Below, piece by piece: positions 1 to 9,334 of a stretch of 64,000 nucleotides of DNA. The notes beneath the pieces were generated by a model, which worked only from the letters and a program-made list of their open reading frames with translations, was not told the DNA's origin and did not search any database. The stretch is from Frigoribacterium sp. SL97. GTDB lineage: Bacteria > Actinomycetota > Actinomycetes > Actinomycetales > Microbacteriaceae. The translations under genes were made by a program, and so were the position numbers. Numbering within the stretch: position 1 is the stretch's first letter; each line of letters opens with the position of its first letter. The stretch spans positions 2,542,001 through 2,606,000 of the forward strand of contig NZ_CP113062.1 in the NCBI RefSeq assembly GCF_026625765.1, given 5' to 3'.

Positions 1-723
1 ACGACGCGTGCGGCGCCGGCGAGGACCGACGGAGGCGCGCGAAGGCCTCGAGCGCGTCCACCGGCCCCACGACGTCGACGGCCGTGGTCAGGCAGAGCTG
101 GTACGCCTCGCCGGCCGCGATGGCCCGCCGACACCCCTCGATCAGGTCGAGGTACTCGTCGGGGCGGTGCCGCCAGCGGGCGATGGGCGGGGCGGCGCCC
201 CCGAGGAGGCGCGGGTCGGCCCGGGCACCGGAGGCTCGGGCGGCACGTCGGCCCAGGTCTCGACCAGGGAGGACGCCCACGGGTCGCCGGCCCGCGCGAC
301 GGCCTCGACCGAGCGTGCGGCGTGGTCGAAGACCAGGGCACGGTCGACGTCGAGCAGGGCGAGGTCGGCGGGGTCCCCGTCGGCGGCAACGGTGGAGGCG
401 GTGGCTGCCCGCCGGTGCCCCTCGGTGGCGTCGCGGTCGAGCAGCCGGCAGCCGAAGCCGTAGCCGAGCCAGCCGGCCCAACCGAGGGGATGGCTGTCGG
501 GCTCGACGTCGAGCAGGTCGTCACGCACCGCCTGCCAGAGCCGGTCGGCGCCGCCGTCGCGGACGTCGCCCGTCGCGGCCCGACCCCACCCGACGACCGA
601 GCGGCCCCGCACGGCGCCCACCCCGGCGTCGCGCCAGACCACGTCGCCGGTCGCGGCCAGGTGCCGGACGACGGCCTCGGGGTCGCGCCACGGCAGGGAG
701 GAACGGACGACCGCGGGACGCAT
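1..723 (-). pseudogene. pabB: Aminodeoxychorismate synthase component I-like (pabB), partial and frameshifted
   Basis: PabB makes 4-amino-4-deoxychorismate from chorismate for folate synthesis. The ATG at 723 opens an N-terminal domain starting MRPAVVRSSLPW. The conserved start of the chorismate-binding domain (RPDEYLDLIEGCRRAI, then AYQLCLT) lies at about 165-70 but in another frame. The change of frame falls at the five-C run at 198-202; a sixth C would join both halves into one reading frame. One copy of the dispersed 16-bp word (202-217) abuts the run. The gene leaves the window at position 1. The divergent pabC-like gene supports the folate role. An anthranilate synthase component I relative is the alternative. 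I see the frame break directly; whether it is real or a sequence error cannot be told here. Confidence 0.75.
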
Positions 724-755
724 ACCCTTGATCCTATGAGCGGAGACCCGACCCG

Positions 756-1583
756 ATGAGTGGCGAGCGGCCGGGTGGTGACGTGCTGCACGTCTGGCAG
801 GGCGACGAGCTGGCGACGCGCGGGGGCGGAGGGGCGGCGGACGCCGACCCGCGCCTCCTCGTGGCGGACTCGTGGCTGGTCGACGACGGCTCGGTGCTGG
901 CCCTCGACGTGCACCGCGACCGGTTCGCCGGGTCGGTCGCCGAGGTGCCCGGGTCGCCCGACGCGGACGAGGTGTCGGCGTTCTGGACGGCGGCCCTCGC
1001 GGTCCTCCCCCGGACGGGAGCCTGGTTCCCCCGCGTCGAGCTCGGCGCAGGCGACGGAGCCGAGGACGGCGACCGGGCACGGCTGCGGCTGCGCCTCCGT
1101 CCCGCTCCCCCGCGCCACCGCTCGGTCGTCCTCGCCACGGCCGACCGGGACCCCCGCACGCGACCGACGGTCAAGGGGCCCGACCTCGCCGCCCTCGGCT
1201 CGCTCGTCTCCGAGGCGCGGTCCCGAGGGGCCGGCGAGGCCGTGCTGCTCTCGCCCGAGGGGCACATCGTCGAAGGCGCCTGGAGCTCGATCGTCTGGTG
1301 GCGCGGGGACGCCCTCTGCCTCCCGTCGGACGACCTGCCGCGCCTCCCGGGCGTCACGGTCCGCAGCCTGACGACGCTGGCCGCCGTCCTCGGCGTGGAC
1401 GTGCTGCACGACCGCACCCGGCCGGACGAGCTCGACGGGTTCGAGGTCTGGAGCCTCGGCGCACTGCACGGCATCCGCATCGTCACCGGCTGGATCGACG
1501 GCCCCGCACCCGCCGAGGAGCCGGGGCGCCTGGCGCTCTGGCGCGGCCGACTCGACCGCCTGCGACGACCGGTCGACGGCTGA
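756..1583 (+). CDS. pabC: Aminotransferase class IV, aminodeoxychorismate lyase-like
   Basis: A 275-residue PLP enzyme of fold type IV. The best guess is removal of pyruvate from aminodeoxychorismate to give p-aminobenzoate, in the cytosol. The likely Schiff-base lysine is in TVKGPDLAAL (about residue 140), and the family motif for substrate and cofactor contact is EGHIVEGAWSSIVWW followed by LPGVTVRSL. The ATG at 756 lies 32 bp from the divergent pabB start, and this pairing is the main reason to prefer PabC over a branched-chain or D-amino acid aminotransferase. A tiny seven-codon frame at 736-759 overlaps the start by ATGA but is probably chance. The N-terminal stretch ADPRLLV is encoded by an exact copy of the dispersed 16-bp word (846-861). 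Confidence 0.82.
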   Translation: MSGERPGGDVLHVWQGDELATRGGGGAADADPRLLVADSWLVDDGSVLALDVHRDRFAGSVAEVPGSPDADEVSAFWTAALAVLPRTGAWFPRVELGAGDGAEDGDRARLRLRLRPAPPRHRSVVLATADRDPRTRPTVKGPDLAALGSLVSEARSRGAGEAVLLSPEGHIVEGAWSSIVWWRGDALCLPSDDLPRLPGVTVRSLTTLAAVLGVDVLHDRTRPDELDGFEVWSLGALHGIRIVTGWIDGPAPAEEPGRLALWRGRLDRLRRPVDG

Positions 1584-1616
1584 CCCCCACCGGGACGCGA
1601 TCGGTGCCTCGACGCG

Positions 1617-3388
1617 TCAGGCGCCGGCCCCGTCGTCGGGCGTGACGTCGGACCCGACCTCGGACCCGACCTCGACCTCGACCTCGACCTCGCCGAGGCG
1701 GCCCGCCTCGAGGCGCACGCGCCGCGTCACCAGCTCGGCCGGCACCTCGACGTGCGAGATCACGACGACCGTCGAACCGTCGTCGCGGGCGGTGGTCAGG
1801 ACGTCGTGCACGAGCCGACGGGAGGTCTCGGCGTCGAGTCCGGCCGTCGGCTCGTCGAGCACGAGCACCGGGAACCCCCGCAGGAGGGCACGCGCGAGCG
1901 AGATGCGCTGGGCCTGACCGCCCGAGACGAGGACGCCGCGCTCGCCCACCGGTGCGTCGAGCCCGCCGCGCTCGGCGGCCCAACGGCCCAGCCCGACACG
2001 GTCAAGGACCGCGAGCAGGTCGTCGTCGGTGGCCGTGTCGCGGGCGAAGAGCAGGTTCTGCCGCAGGGACTCGTCGAAGAGGTAGGGCGTCTGCTCGATC
2101 AGGCCGACCGTGGCCCGGACGGCGGCCGGGGCGAGGATCGCCGTGTCGACTCCCCCGACCTCGTAGCGACCCGTGTGCTCGACGAAGCGGGCCAGCACCC
2201 ACGCCAGCGTGGTCTTGCCGGCGCCGCTCGGCCCCTCGACCACGAGGCGGTCGCCGACGGCCACGTCGAGGTCGACGCCGCGGAGCGCGGGGCCCGCCGC
2301 CCCCGGCCAGGTCGCCGAGACTCCCCGCAGGCGAAGCGCGGGCACGGAGGCCGGCACGGCGGGCCCGTGGGCTCGGAGAGGGTCGGAGGCGGTGACGTCC
2401 GCTCCGCCGGACACGTGGTCGTCGTCGACGACGCCGGCCGGCACGTCGACCGGCACCGCCGAGTCGACGCGGTCACCGCTCGCCCGCACGCGACGCCAGG
2501 CCAGCACGGCCGTCGGGACGGCACCGACGACCTCGAAGACGGCGAGGGGCACGAGGGCGACCAGCGCGAAGGCGGGACCGGTCAGCCCGCCCGAGGCGAC
2601 GTCGGGCGCCACGACGGGGATCGTCGCAAACACGGCGGCACCCGACAGCGCCGAGAGCACGGCGGCGACCACGCCCCCGGTCAGGGCCCGACGCGAGGAG
2701 GCGCGGCGCAGGTCGTCGTCGAGTCGAGCGACCCGGGCGAGCTGGCGGTCCACCGCCTCGAACGCGACGAGCACGTCGAGGTTCTGCACGAGGTCGACGA
2801 CGGCGGCCGAGAGCGCCCCCGCCGGTCGGCGAAGGTGCGTTCACTGCGGCGGGCGAGCCGGTCCGCGGCGACGCAGCCGACGACGAACGCGACGACGAGT
2901 GCGCCTGCCAGGACGACCGCCGCCATCGGCGACACCAGGGCGACGCCGATCACCGCGACGACCGAGGTCAGGCCCGACACCACGAGCGGCTGCACGACCC
3001 GGAGGGGAAGGTCCTGCAGGGCGTCGACGTCACCGACGACCCGCGCCAGCAGGTCGCCGCGATCGGTGCGGCCGAGACCCGCCGGGGCCACGCGGATCAG
3101 TCGGCGGTAGAGCTCGGTGCGGACCACGGCCAGCTGACGGAAGGCCGCGTCGTGGCTCGACAGCCGTTCGAGGTAGCGGAAGACCGCGCGGGTCAGGGCG
3201 AACGCGCGGACGCCCACGACGGCGAGCGAGAGGTACAGGATCGGCGGCTGCTCGGCGGCCCGCGTGATGAGGTACGCCGACGCCGCGAGCAAGGCCACCG
3301 CCGAGAGGGCGCTCAGCGACCCGAAGACCAGGCCGGGGGCGGCGCGGCGCCCGGCGGGCTGAGCCGTGCGGAGCAACGAGCGGGTCAC
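1617..3388 (-). pseudogene. cydC: CydC subunit of the thiol-reductant ABC exporter, frameshifted
   Basis: CydDC exports cysteine/glutathione-type thiols and is needed to assemble cytochrome bd. The N-terminal half starts with GTG at 3388, overlapping the cydD stop by GTGA, and carries the membrane segments of an ABC exporter. The C-terminal half holds the ATPase: Walker A GPSGAGKTT, signature VSGGQAQRISLARALL, Walker B and D-loop LVLDEPTAGLD, and a His switch in VISHVEV. The halves are in different frames. The break is at the five-C run 2816-2820, where RSERTFADRRG should continue as ALSAAVVDLVQNL. One added base gives an intact protein of about 590 residues, normal for CydC. The tail has an odd run of EVEVEV. 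Probably a functional gene with a sequence error. Confidence 0.88.
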
Positions 3389-5028
3389 GAGGGGCCTCCG
3401 ATCGGGACGACGACGTCGGCCGCGTCGCTCACGGCGCGGCGGTGCGTGACGACGACCACGGCGACGCCCGTGGCCGCGATGCGACGGAGGCCCTCGACGA
3501 CCCGGGCCTCGGTGACCCGGTCGAGGGCGGACGAGGGCTCGTCGACCAGCAGGAGGCGCGCCCCGACCCGGTCGAGCCGGTACAGCGCCCGGGCCACCGA
3601 CACCCGCTGCGCCTGGCCGCCGGACAGCCCCTCGCCGCCGGCCCCGAGCACGAGCGCCGGGTCGAGGCCGGCCGCGCCGGCCAGGTCGAGGGCGCGGACG
3701 ACGGCCTCGGTGTCGGGCCCGTCCTCGTCGCCGAGGCCGACGTTCTCGGCGACGGTGCCGGACGACAACTGGGCGGACTGGCCCGACCAGGCGATCTCGT
3801 GGCGGGCGGGCGCGCGGCCCGACGAGCGCCAGACGGCCCGTCCCTCGCACGGCTCGAGCCCCAGCACGGCGTCGAGCAAGGTGGACTTCCCGGCACCGCT
3901 CGGTCCGACGACCGCGGTGACGCGACCCGTCTCGGCGACGAAGGAGGTCTCGGCCAGCCGCACCGCGCCTCCTCGGCCGACCGACACCCGGTCGACGACG
4001 AGCGCGTCGGCCTCGGGGAGGGCCGCGGCCGGATCGGCGTCGGTCGTCGCCCGGGACGACCGGGGCGTGACGTCGCCGTCCTCGTCGTCGAGCAGCTCGA
4101 AGACGTCGTCGGCCGCCGCGACCCCGTCGGCCGCGGCGTGGTAGTTGGCTCCGACCTGGCGGAGGGGCAGGTAGGCCTCGGGGGTGAGCAACAGCACGAA
4201 CAGCCCGGCGGTCAGCCCCAGCGACCCCTCGACGAGCCGGATGCCGATGGACACGGCGACGAGTGCGACGGACAGCGACGCCGCGAGCTCGAGCACGAAA
4301 CCGCTGAGGAACGACACGCGCAGCACCGTGACCGTCTCGACCCGGTAGTCGTCGGTGATGCGACCGATCCGCTCGACCTGGCGCCGCTCGCGACCGAACG
4401 CCTTGAGCGTCGACGCCCCGCCCACGGCGTCGGCGAACGACGAGGCGAGGTGCGTCAGGCGGTCCCACTGCCGGGTCTGGGCGGCCCGAGTGGTCCACCC
4501 GATCAGGACCATGAAGACGGGGATCAACGGCAGGGTCAGCACGACGATCAGGGCCGACAACCAGTCGTGGAGCGCCATGACGACGATGAGCAGCGGCGTC
4601 GCCAGGGCCGTCAGCACCAGCTGCGGCAGGTAGCGCGCGAAGTACTCGTCGAGGGCGTCGAGCCCGGGGCCGACGAGCGTCGCGACGCGCGCCGAGGAGT
4701 GGCGGTCGACCCAGGCGCGCCCCCGGTCGGCGACGGCGCGGACGACCCGGGCCCGCAGCTGGCTCTTGACCTGCGCCGCGGCCCGCGCGGCCGTCACCTC
4801 GAGGGCCCAGGCGACGAGCGATCGTGCCGCCACCGAGACCCCGAGCCCCAGCAGGGTGGTCGAGAGACCGGAGACGCGCCCGTCGACGACCTGGACCACG
4901 GCCGTCGTGGTGAACCAGGCCACGGCGACGATCGCGAGGGTCTGCGCGAGGCCGAGCACGGCACCGAGCCCCAGGAACACCCGGGCGGCGGAGGCGTAGC
5001 GCAGGAGGCGCGGGTCGAGCGGCTTCAC
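3385..5028 (-). CDS. cydD: CydD subunit of the thiol-reductant ABC exporter
   Basis: Partner of CydC in the heterodimeric exporter that moves reduced thiols out of the cytoplasm for bd-oxidase maturation. The 547-residue protein has a six-helix membrane domain over about residues 15-310 (VFLGLGAVLGLAQTLAIVAV is the first helix) and an ATPase domain with Walker A GPSGAGKSTLLDAV, signature LSGGQAQRVSVARAL and Walker B LLLVDEPSSALD. The GTG start at 5028 gives the N terminus MKPLDPRLLRYA, which is usual for this family. It lies 10 bp downstream of cydB and overlaps cydC by 4 bp, so cydABDC reads as one operon. A near-copy of the 16-bp word (5001-5016) encodes DPRLL at its start. Confidence 0.95.
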   Translation of the reverse strand: MKPLDPRLLRYASAARVFLGLGAVLGLAQTLAIVAVAWFTTTAVVQVVDGRVSGLSTTLLGLGVSVAARSLVAWALEVTAARAAAQVKSQLRARVVRAVADRGRAWVDRHSSARVATLVGPGLDALDEYFARYLPQLVLTALATPLLIVVMALHDWLSALIVVLTLPLIPVFMVLIGWTTRAAQTRQWDRLTHLASSFADAVGGASTLKAFGRERRQVERIGRITDDYRVETVTVLRVSFLSGFVLELAASLSVALVAVSIGIRLVEGSLGLTAGLFVLLLTPEAYLPLRQVGANYHAAADGVAAADDVFELLDDEDGDVTPRSSRATTDADPAAALPEADALVVDRVSVGRGGAVRLAETSFVAETGRVTAVVGPSGAGKSTLLDAVLGLEPCEGRAVWRSSGRAPARHEIAWSGQSAQLSSGTVAENVGLGDEDGPDTEAVVRALDLAGAAGLDPALVLGAGGEGLSGGQAQRVSVARALYRLDRVGARLLLVDEPSSALDRVTEARVVEGLRRIAATGVAVVVVTHRRAVSDAADVVVPIGGPS

Positions 5029-5038
5029 GGACGTCGCC

Positions 5039-6040
5039 TCAGTGCGCGGCCGGGATGGTCGCCCGGGTGATCCGCTTGCGGAAGATCCAGTAGGTGAAGC
5101 CCTGGTATCCGAGGATGAGCGGGACGAAGACGAGGGCCACCCAGCTCATGATCGTCAGGGTGTAGGTCGAGCTCGACGCGTTGGCGATCGTGAGACCGTT
5201 CGCCGGATCGTTGCTCGCCGGCATCACCCAGGGGAAGAGCGCGGCGAACAGGCTCGACACCGCCAGGGCGATCGTGAGGGCCATGAGGCCGAAGGACCGG
5301 CCCTCGCGACCGCGCAGGTTCGCGACGAACGAGGCGATCAGGCTGACGGCGGCCCCGGCCGAGAGGACCACCGAGGCGAGGGTCCCGTGCATCAGCGAGG
5401 TCAGGACCAGGAAGGACGCCGCGACGACGATCGTCACGAGCCCCGCGCGGGTGGCCAGGCGCCGGGCCCGGTCACGGATCGCACCCTCGGTCTTGAGCGT
5501 GACGAACACGACGCCGTGCGTGAAGAAGAGCAGCAGGGTCGTGAGACCGCCCAGCAGGGCGTAGGGGTTCAGCAGGTCGACCAACGTCCCGGTGTAGTTG
5601 TACCCCTCGTCGAGCGGCACGCCCTGGACGACGTTGGCGAACACCAGGCCCCAGACGAACGCCGGCACGGCCGAACCGACGACGATCATGAGGTCGAAGC
5701 GGCGCTTCCACGAGGACTCGGGACGCTGGTGGCGGTACTCGAACGAGACGCCCCGCGCGATCAGGGCCAGCAGGATGAGCAGCATCAAGAGGTAGAAGCC
5801 GCTGAACAGCGTGGCGTACCACTCGGGGAAGGCCGCGAACAGGAACGCACCGGCGACGATGACCCAGGTCTCGTTGAGGTCCCAGACCGGACCGATGGTG
5901 TTGATCAGCACGCGCCGGTCGGTGTCGTCGCGACCGAGGAAGGGCAGGGACATGCCGACCCCGAAGTCGAAGCCGTCGAGCACGAAGTAGCCGACGAAGA
6001 AGAACCCGAGGATCACGAACCAGAGGGTGGGGAGGTCCAT
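5039..6040 (-). CDS. cydB: Cytochrome bd ubiquinol/menaquinol oxidase subunit II
   Basis: Subunit II of the high-affinity bd-type terminal oxidase, an integral membrane protein that packs against CydA. Its 333 residues match the family length. The N terminus MDLPTLWFVILGFFFVGYF and the following LDGFDFGVGMSLPFLGR are hallmark CydB sequence. About eight further hydrophobic helices follow up to residue 320, ending in an arginine-rich cytoplasmic tail. It lies 43 bp downstream of cydA and 10 bp upstream of cydD. Induction under low oxygen would be expected from the family, but no operator is recognised here. Confidence 0.97.
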   Translation of the reverse strand: MDLPTLWFVILGFFFVGYFVLDGFDFGVGMSLPFLGRDDTDRRVLINTIGPVWDLNETWVIVAGAFLFAAFPEWYATLFSGFYLLMLLILLALIARGVSFEYRHQRPESSWKRRFDLMIVVGSAVPAFVWGLVFANVVQGVPLDEGYNYTGTLVDLLNPYALLGGLTTLLLFFTHGVVFVTLKTEGAIRDRARRLATRAGLVTIVVAASFLVLTSLMHGTLASVVLSAGAAVSLIASFVANLRGREGRSFGLMALTIALAVSSLFAALFPWVMPASNDPANGLTIANASSSTYTLTIMSWVALVFVPLILGYQGFTYWIFRKRITRATIPAAH

Positions 6041-6083
6041 GGTCAGAGCCTTTCTCGCATCGGTTCGGTGGGGGTGGTGGGCA

Positions 6084-7496
6084 TCAGTAGACCGTCGCCT
6101 CGTGGCGGATCTCGCCCGACACGGGGTCGGGCTCGGGGGCGTCGGCCGGCCCCTTCTGGGCGGCCCTGACGATGAGCTTGAACTCGACGACCGCGAGCGT
6201 GCCGTAGATCAGCGTGAAGGCGACGAGCGAGATGAGCACCGTCAGGCCGGTGACGCCCGGCGAGACGCCGTCCTCGGTCTTCAGCAGCCCGAAGACGAGC
6301 CAGGGCTGTCGACCCATCTCGGTGAAGACCCAGCCGACGATCATGGCGAGGAGGGGCATCGGGTAGCTGAAGACCGCGGCCCGCCAGACCCACCTGTTCT
6401 GCGGCAGTCGCCCCTTGCGGGTGATCCAGAGGCCGACGAGCGAGACGAGCACGCTGACCATGCCGAGGCCCATCATCCAGCGGAAGGACCAGTAGGTGAC
6501 CCAGATGATCGGGGTGTAGTCCCCCGGACCGTAGAGCTGCACGTACTGCGCCTGGAGGTCGTTGATGCCCTCGACCGTGCCGTCGAAGGTGTGCGTCGAC
6601 AGGAACGACAGCAGGTACGGCAACCGGATGCTGAAGAGCTCGTGCACCCCGTCGGGCGTGCCCAGGGTGAAGATCGAGAACGAGGCGTCGGCGCCGGTGC
6701 TGGTCTTGTACAGGGCCTCCGCGGCCGCCATCTTCATCGGCTGGGTCTCGACCATGGCGAGACCCAGCTGGTCGCCCGTGACGAAGGTGAGCGCGCCGGC
6801 GGCCACCATCGTCCAGAGACCGAACCGCAGGGCCGGTCGCATCGTCTCGAGGTGCTGGTTGCGCGAGAGGTGCCAGGCGGCGACGGCGACGATGACCGCG
6901 GCCGAGACCATGAAGCAGGCGAAGATCGTGTGCGGGAACGCGGCGAGGGCGACCTTGTTGGTCAGCACCTCCCAGATGCTCGTGAGCTCGGCCCGCCCCT
7001 TCTCCTCGTTGATGTCGTAGCCGACCGGGTTCTGCATGAAGGCGTTCGCGGCGATGATGAAGTACGCCGAGAGGATGCTGCCGACCGTCGCACCCCAGAT
7101 GCTCAGCAGGTGGAGCTTCGGCGGCACCTTGTCCCAGCCGAAGATCCAGATGCCGATGAAGGTCGCCTCGAGGAAGAACGCGAGCAGGCCCTCGAGCGCG
7201 AGCGGGGCGCCGAACACGTCGCCGACGAACCGCGAGTAGTCGGACCAGTTCATGCCGAACTGGAACTCCTGGACGATGCCGGTCACGACGCCCATGGCGA
7301 AGTTGATCAGGAAGATCTTGCCGAAGAACTGGGTCAGCTGCAGGTAGTGGACGCGGCCGGTGCGCACCCAGGCCGTCTGGAAGACCGCCACCGTGAAGGC
7401 CATGCCGATCGTGAGGGGCACGAACAGGAAGTGGTAGATCGTGGTGAGCCCGAACTGCCAGCGGGACAACAGCAGCGGGTCGAGCAGCTCGTTCAT
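6084..7496 (-). CDS. cydA: Cytochrome bd ubiquinol/menaquinol oxidase subunit I
   Basis: Subunit I carries the hemes and the quinol site of cytochrome bd, reducing oxygen to water without proton pumping. I place the start at the ATG at 7496 (MNELLDPLLLSRWQFGLTT), preceded by a GGGAGAAGG ribosome site; an in-frame extension upstream to 7544 looks non-coding. Heme ligands can be assigned: His22 in TIYHFLF, the His of FPHTIFACF, and the Met in WSFRWMMG. GWVFTEMGRQPW is the classic quinol-loop region. The 470-residue length is normal for the short-Q-loop actinobacterial type. First gene of the cydABDC operon. The region 7497-7621 holds its promoter and separates it from the divergent DedA gene. 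Confidence 0.97.
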   Translation of the reverse strand: MNELLDPLLLSRWQFGLTTIYHFLFVPLTIGMAFTVAVFQTAWVRTGRVHYLQLTQFFGKIFLINFAMGVVTGIVQEFQFGMNWSDYSRFVGDVFGAPLALEGLLAFFLEATFIGIWIFGWDKVPPKLHLLSIWGATVGSILSAYFIIAANAFMQNPVGYDINEEKGRAELTSIWEVLTNKVALAAFPHTIFACFMVSAAVIVAVAAWHLSRNQHLETMRPALRFGLWTMVAAGALTFVTGDQLGLAMVETQPMKMAAAEALYKTSTGADASFSIFTLGTPDGVHELFSIRLPYLLSFLSTHTFDGTVEGINDLQAQYVQLYGPGDYTPIIWVTYWSFRWMMGLGMVSVLVSLVGLWITRKGRLPQNRWVWRAAVFSYPMPLLAMIVGWVFTEMGRQPWLVFGLLKTEDGVSPGVTGLTVLISLVAFTLIYGTLAVVEFKLIVRAAQKGPADAPEPDPVSGEIRHEATVY

Positions 7497-7621
7497 CGGG
7501 ATGTGCCTTCTCCCTCGGATGGTGGTGGTGGTCGTGCGTCGCACCGTCGGGACGTGTCGAGCCTAGATCCGGAGATGAACGACACCTGTCGTTTAGGGCA
7601 CCCGGGCGCCGTGCACTCGCT

Positions 7622-8308
7622 GTGAATAGGCTCGGGCGGGTGAACGACGTGCTGACGACCCTGCTCGACCTGGTGCAGTCCGTCGATCCCGTGCTGAGGA
7701 CGGTGCTGGCCGGCATCGCCATGGTGCTCGAGACGTCGGTGCTGCTAGGCCTGATCGTGCCGGGCGACACGGTGGCGATCGTGTCGGCCACGGCGGTGGG
7801 GTCACCCTTCGAGTTCGGTGCGCTCGTGGTCGCCCTCGTCCTCGGCGCCCTGGTGGGCGAGAGCGTCGGGTTCGCCCTCGGCCGGTTCTTCGGACCGAGG
7901 ATCCGCGCGAGCGCGCTCGGACGACGCCTCGGCGAGGCGAACTGGGTCCGGGCCGAGAACTACCTCGCGCGACGGGGCGGCATCGCCGTCTTCGTCTCGA
8001 GGTTCCTGCCGGTTCTGCACTCGCTCATCCCGTTGACGGTGGGCACGAGCCCCATGCGCTACCGGACGTTCCTCACCTGGACGGCCCCCGCCTGCCTCCT
8101 CTGGGCCCTCGCCTACGTCTCCGTCGGCGCGGCGGCCGCGGGCGGCTACCGCGAGCTGGCGGACCGACTGCACCAGGCCGGGTACGTCTTCGTCGGCATC
8201 ATCGTCGCGTTCGTCCTGCTGGTCGTCGTCGTGAAGAAAGTCCTGCACCGCCGCGAGGAGCGCCACATGACACGCCCCGACGGGGACGCGGGCGACGGGA
8301 CGTCCTGA
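7622..8308 (+). CDS. DedA family (SNARE-associated/VTT) membrane protein
   Basis: DedA proteins are polytopic membrane proteins implicated in lipid flipping and envelope homeostasis. This 228-residue protein has hydrophobic helices near residues 25-60, 65-90, 140-165 and 185-205. It also has the family stretches LIVPGDTVAIVSA and ENYLARRGGIAVFVSRFLP followed by TVGTSPM. The F-x-R-F-x-P-x-x-R core is altered here, with a His where Arg is common (RFLPVLHSLIP). The start is uncertain: GTG at 7622 gives this frame, while GTG at 7640 (VNDVLTTLL) is equally possible. It is divergent from cydA and ends at a strong bidirectional hairpin. The specific substrate is unknown. Confidence 0.85.
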   Translation: MNRLGRVNDVLTTLLDLVQSVDPVLRTVLAGIAMVLETSVLLGLIVPGDTVAIVSATAVGSPFEFGALVVALVLGALVGESVGFALGRFFGPRIRASALGRRLGEANWVRAENYLARRGGIAVFVSRFLPVLHSLIPLTVGTSPMRYRTFLTWTAPACLLWALAYVSVGAAAAGGYRELADRLHQAGYVFVGIIVAFVLLVVVVKKVLHRREERHMTRPDGDAGDGTS

Positions 8309-8322
8309 CCCGCGCCTCCTCG
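8307..8322 (+). repeat. Copy of the dispersed 16-bp word GACCCGCGCCTCCTCG
   Basis: An exact copy whose first two bases are the end of the TGA stop codon of the DedA-family gene. No inverted partner lies nearby. See the separate finding on this word. Confidence 0.85.
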
Positions 8323-8353
8323 GGGTCGCCCTCCGGGCGGGGCCCGGACGACG

Positions 8354-8387
8354 GAGAGCCCCGTTCCGCGAACGGAACGGGGCTCTC
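8354..8387. terminator. Bidirectional hairpin terminator
   Basis: A perfect 15-bp stem GAGAGCCCCGTTCCG with loop CGAA lies between the convergent DedA gene and the compatible-solute operon. It has no clear U tract on either side, which is common in high-GC actinobacteria. Confidence 0.85.
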
Positions 8388-8398
8388 GACGAGGGGGC

Positions 8399-9334
8399 CT
8401 AGATGTCGAGCAGGCCCTTCTCGGTCAGGTAGTCCTTGGCGATGGTGGCCGAGGACTCCTTGTCGGTCTGGCTCTTCGAGTTGAGCTTCTGCAGGTCGGA
8501 GGCGCTCAGGACCTCGTCGACGCTGTCGATGACGTCCTGGGCGTCGGAGTCGACCTTGTCGGACACGATCGGCACCACGTTCTGCGGCAGGATCATGTTC
8601 TCGGGGTCTTCCAGGGTGACGAGGTCGTTCTCGGCGATCAACGGGCTGGCCGTGTAGATGTCGGCCAGCTGGACGCTGCCGTCGGTCAGGGCCTTGACCG
8701 TCAACGGGCCACCGCCGTCGTCGATCGGCGTCGAGGTGACGTCGACACCGTAGATGCTCTTCAACCCGGGAGGGCCGTAGGGACGTTCGGCGTTCTCGGG
8801 CGGAGCACCCAACGTCAGCGTGCCGGAGTAGTCCTTGAGGTCGGCCAGGCTCGTGATGTCGTTCTCCTCGGAGAACTCCTTCGTCACGTTGTAGCTGTCC
8901 TGGTCGGACGCCGCGGCGGCCTTCAACGCGGTCAGACCGGAGGGCAACGCGGCGGCGAGGGCCGTCTCGACCTCTTCGGGCGACTTGGCGGTCTCGTCCT
9001 TGTCGTAGTACTGCAACAGGTTGCCGGTGTACTCGGGGAAGACGTCGATCTTGCCGGACTCGAGCTCGGGCAGGTAGACCTCGCGCTGACCGATCTGGTA
9101 CTGACGGTCGACCGTGTAGCCCTTGGCCTCGAGGGCCTGGGCGTACAACTCGGCGATGATCTCGTTCGAGTAGTACTGCTGCGAGCCGATGACGAGCGTG
9201 TCGCCGTCGCTCGACGCCGACGAGTCGCCGGAGCTCAGCGGGTCGCTCGACGCGCACCCTGCCAGGGCCACCATGGCCCCGATCGCGACTGCGCCGAGAA
9301 CGGTGAGCCGGCCTTTCTTGTTCGCTGTGATCAC
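8399..9334 (-). CDS. Glycine betaine/choline-type ABC transporter substrate-binding lipoprotein
   Basis: Extracytoplasmic solute receptor of the OpuAC/OpuC/OsmX family, delivering quaternary amines such as glycine betaine, proline betaine or choline. The 311-residue precursor starts at GTG 9334 (ITANKKGRL), has a signal sequence and the lipobox VALAGC near residue 24, then a Ser/Asp-rich linker and the mature fold (DTLVIGSQQYYSNEIIAELY onward). FPEYTGNLLQYY is typical for the family. A good ribosome site, GAAAGG, lies 7 nt upstream. Its start overlaps the stop of the upstream permease by GTGA, so it is the last gene of the operon. A bidirectional hairpin follows. The exact ligand cannot be read from sequence. 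Confidence 0.92.
   Translation of the reverse strand: MITANKKGRLTVLGAVAIGAMVALAGCASSDPLSSGDSSASSDGDTLVIGSQQYYSNEIIAELYAQALEAKGYTVDRQYQIGQREVYLPELESGKIDVFPEYTGNLLQYYDKDETAKSPEEVETALAAALPSGLTALKAAAASDQDSYNVTKEFSEENDITSLADLKDYSGTLTLGAPPENAERPYGPPGLKSIYGVDVTSTPIDDGGGPLTVKALTDGSVQLADIYTASPLIAENDLVTLEDPENMILPQNVVPIVSDKVDSDAQDVIDSVDEVLSASDLQKLNSKSQTDKESSATIAKDYLTEKGLLDI

Noticed and set aside
736..759. Seven-codon leader peptide overlapping the pabC-like start
   Set aside because: It has no ribosome site of its own and no attenuator structure; such short frames are expected by chance.
1752..3110. Long plus-strand frames opposite cydC and cydD
   Set aside because: Low-complexity Arg/Gly/Asp-rich products antisense to clear ABC exporter motifs; codon-bias artefacts.
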